A stretch of 5,979 nt of DNA from Haloferacaceae archaeon (GTDB lineage: Archaea; Halobacteriota; Halobacteria; Halobacteriales; Haloferacaceae): the NCBI GenBank assembly GCA_018609965.1, contig JAHENP010000255.1, positions 1 through 5,979 on the forward strand, read 5' to 3'. Below are positions 5,017 through 5,979 of the stretch, piece by piece (the stretch's first letter is position 1; every line of letters begins with the position of its first letter). Under the pieces are notes generated by a model. That model was not told the origin of the DNA, did no database searches, and was given only the letters and a program-made list of their open reading frames with translations. Position numbers and translations under genes: made by a program.

Positions 5017-5038
5017 CCGGCGTCGTCGCGGTGTCGCC

Positions 5039-5979
5039 TCACGGAACGTGCCAGATGCCGCGCCGGCGGTCGAGCAGGCCGCCGACGACGACGTGCGGGA
5101 GGGCGACGATGCTGATCGCGACACTCCAGAACGCGACACCGCCGTACACCAGTCCGGCGTTCCCCAGCGGGTTCGGCGCCGCGAGCCACACTGCAGCGAC
5201 GACCAGCCCGGTCGCCATCGCGCCGCCGATCAACATCCCCCACGCACGGAGCGCGACGCCGCCGGCCGACTCACCCGCGAGGAAGTCGTGCCCTTCACCC
5301 GGCGCGTCGTTGACCGCCAGCTCCCGAGCGACCTGTCGGGCGGAGTACCACAACGGGAAGTAGAGCCCGACGGCCAACACCACCGGGACGACCGCGAAGT
5401 ACGCGACCAACAGGATCGTCTCGCCGGCGTCGACGAGGAACGACCCGCTGCCGTCCCGACGGGCGAACCCCAATCCGAGGTGTGTGAACACGACGCCGGC
5501 GTAGCCCGCGCCGATCAGCGGTCGGGTCACGTCGAAGTACTGTGCCGCCGGCGCGAGCGCACCGGGCTCGAACACTGCAACGATGATCGAACTGAACGCG
5601 TGAAACGTGTCGGGAAAAACGACGATGGGGACCGCCATCGCCGCGCCGCCGCGGGCGGCGGCCGCGAGCAGTCGCTGGGTGCGCGTCCGGAGGTGACCCG
5701 CACCGGTCGTCGCTCGCAGGACGTGGAGGTCACCGCCCCCGCCCTTGGCGACGACGACGACAACTGCGACGGCTAGCCCGAGCACGGGCGCGACGAGGAA
5801 CAACCCGATCCCGGCCGCGACCATCCCGAGATAGCCGCCGACGTAGTGCCACCGGAACTCGTTCGTTCGGCGCCGGAGGTTGGCGAAGTGTTCGTAGCCG
5901 CCGTGCGGGAGGTTGAGCGCGACCATCCCGACGAGGTAGGCGATCGCCTGTGCCCGCAACGGGATCGTCTGGCCGGCCA
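5039..5979 (-). CDS. Brp/Blh-family membrane protein (beta-carotene 15,15'-dioxygenase family), 5' end outside the window
   Basis: This multi-pass membrane protein belongs to the Brp/Blh family, whose active members split beta-carotene into retinal for rhodopsins. At least 306 codons are visible; numbering here is from the TTG at 5959, but the frame stays open to the edge (GQTIPLRAQA) and the true start is probably further right. Family signs are LNLPHGGYEHF (15-25), a KGGGGDLHVL segment (72-81) in the place of the family's His-(Trp/Phe)-Gly-x-Gly-Asp block, VDAGETILLVAYFAVVPVVL (176-195) leading to LYFPLWYSARQVAR (199-212), and a C-terminal VALPHVVVGGLLDRRRGIWH (285-304). Hydrophobic helices lie at about 40-71, 105-130, 147-165, 180-205, 238-262 and 268-294. 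Several expected metal-ligand histidines appear replaced: Lys72, Tyr205 and Gln209. The product may therefore be a non-catalytic or divergent member. I assign the family with fair confidence but not the enzyme activity. Confidence 0.72.
   Translation of the reverse strand, partial: AGQTIPLRAQAIAYLVGMVALNLPHGGYEHFANLRRRTNEFRWHYVGGYLGMVAAGIGLFLVAPVLGLAVAVVVVVAKGGGGDLHVLRATTGAGHLRTRTQRLLAAAARGGAAMAVPIVVFPDTFHAFSSIIVAVFEPGALAPAAQYFDVTRPLIGAGYAGVVFTHLGLGFARRDGSGSFLVDAGETILLVAYFAVVPVVLAVGLYFPLWYSARQVARELAVNDAPGEGHDFLAGESAGGVALRAWGMLIGGAMATGLVVAAVWLAAPNPLGNAGLVYGGVAFWSVAISIVALPHVVVGGLLDRRRGIWHVP

Noticed and set aside
3853..5139. Long minus-strand open frame of 428 codons
   Set aside because: It spans RNase HII in antisense, the 30-bp repeats and part of the methyltransferase in another frame. 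The composition is a shadow type and no domain is visible.
1..5979. tRNA, rRNA, insertion sequence or transposase
   Set aside because: I saw no cloverleaf-like segment with a T-loop, no rRNA stretch, and no terminal inverted repeats or transposase motif.

Overview
The window looks like chromosomal DNA from a haloarchaeon (class Halobacteria). It is strongly GC-rich, its proteins are rich in Asp and Glu with few Lys, and most starts are preceded by a TATA-like element about 25-31 nt upstream. That spacing fits leaderless transcription. The gene families also fit: a TbsP/DUF5821 regulator, a haloarchaeal pilin-domain protein, a Tat-type PQQ-propeller lipoprotein and a Brp/Blh-type membrane protein. 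I cannot name the genus from sequence alone.

Layout. Left part, all on the minus strand: a DUF309 protein (2225-2875), a TbsP-like winged-helix regulator (1206-2015), a membrane-bound YdjM/DUF457-type metal-dependent hydrolase (406-1050) and the start of a Tat-exported PQQ-like propeller lipoprotein (1-353, running off the left edge). Five near-identical 22-bp tandem repeats plus a degenerate sixth lie between the regulator's stop and the hydrolase promoter. An AT-rich segment with nested inverted repeats lies upstream of the regulator. Middle: a pilin-N-domain protein on the plus strand (2952-3572) diverges from the DUF309 gene across 76 bp. It converges on, and overlaps by 115 bp, a plant/cyanobacterial MPBQ-methyltransferase-like (VTE3-type) gene on the minus strand (3458-4132). 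Right part: an exact 30-bp tandem duplication sits between the methyltransferase promoter and RNase HII (plus, 4324-5016). A Brp/Blh-family membrane protein follows on the minus strand (5039 to the right edge, partial).

How the genes relate. This is mostly an assembly of separately promoted housekeeping genes, not one pathway. RNase HII serves DNA replication and repair and ends in a PCNA-binding-like motif. The methyltransferase probably modifies a prenyl-quinone. The Brp-like protein belongs to the retinal-forming family, but where I expect metal-binding histidines it has other residues, so it may not cleave carotene. TbsP-type regulators are linked to sugar-metabolism gene control in haloarchaea. 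I see no defence system, mobile element, CRISPR array, tRNA or rRNA. The parts most worth a second look are the 22-bp array, the ligand-poor Brp homologue, the overlapping pilin/methyltransferase ends and the regulator's upstream palindromes.
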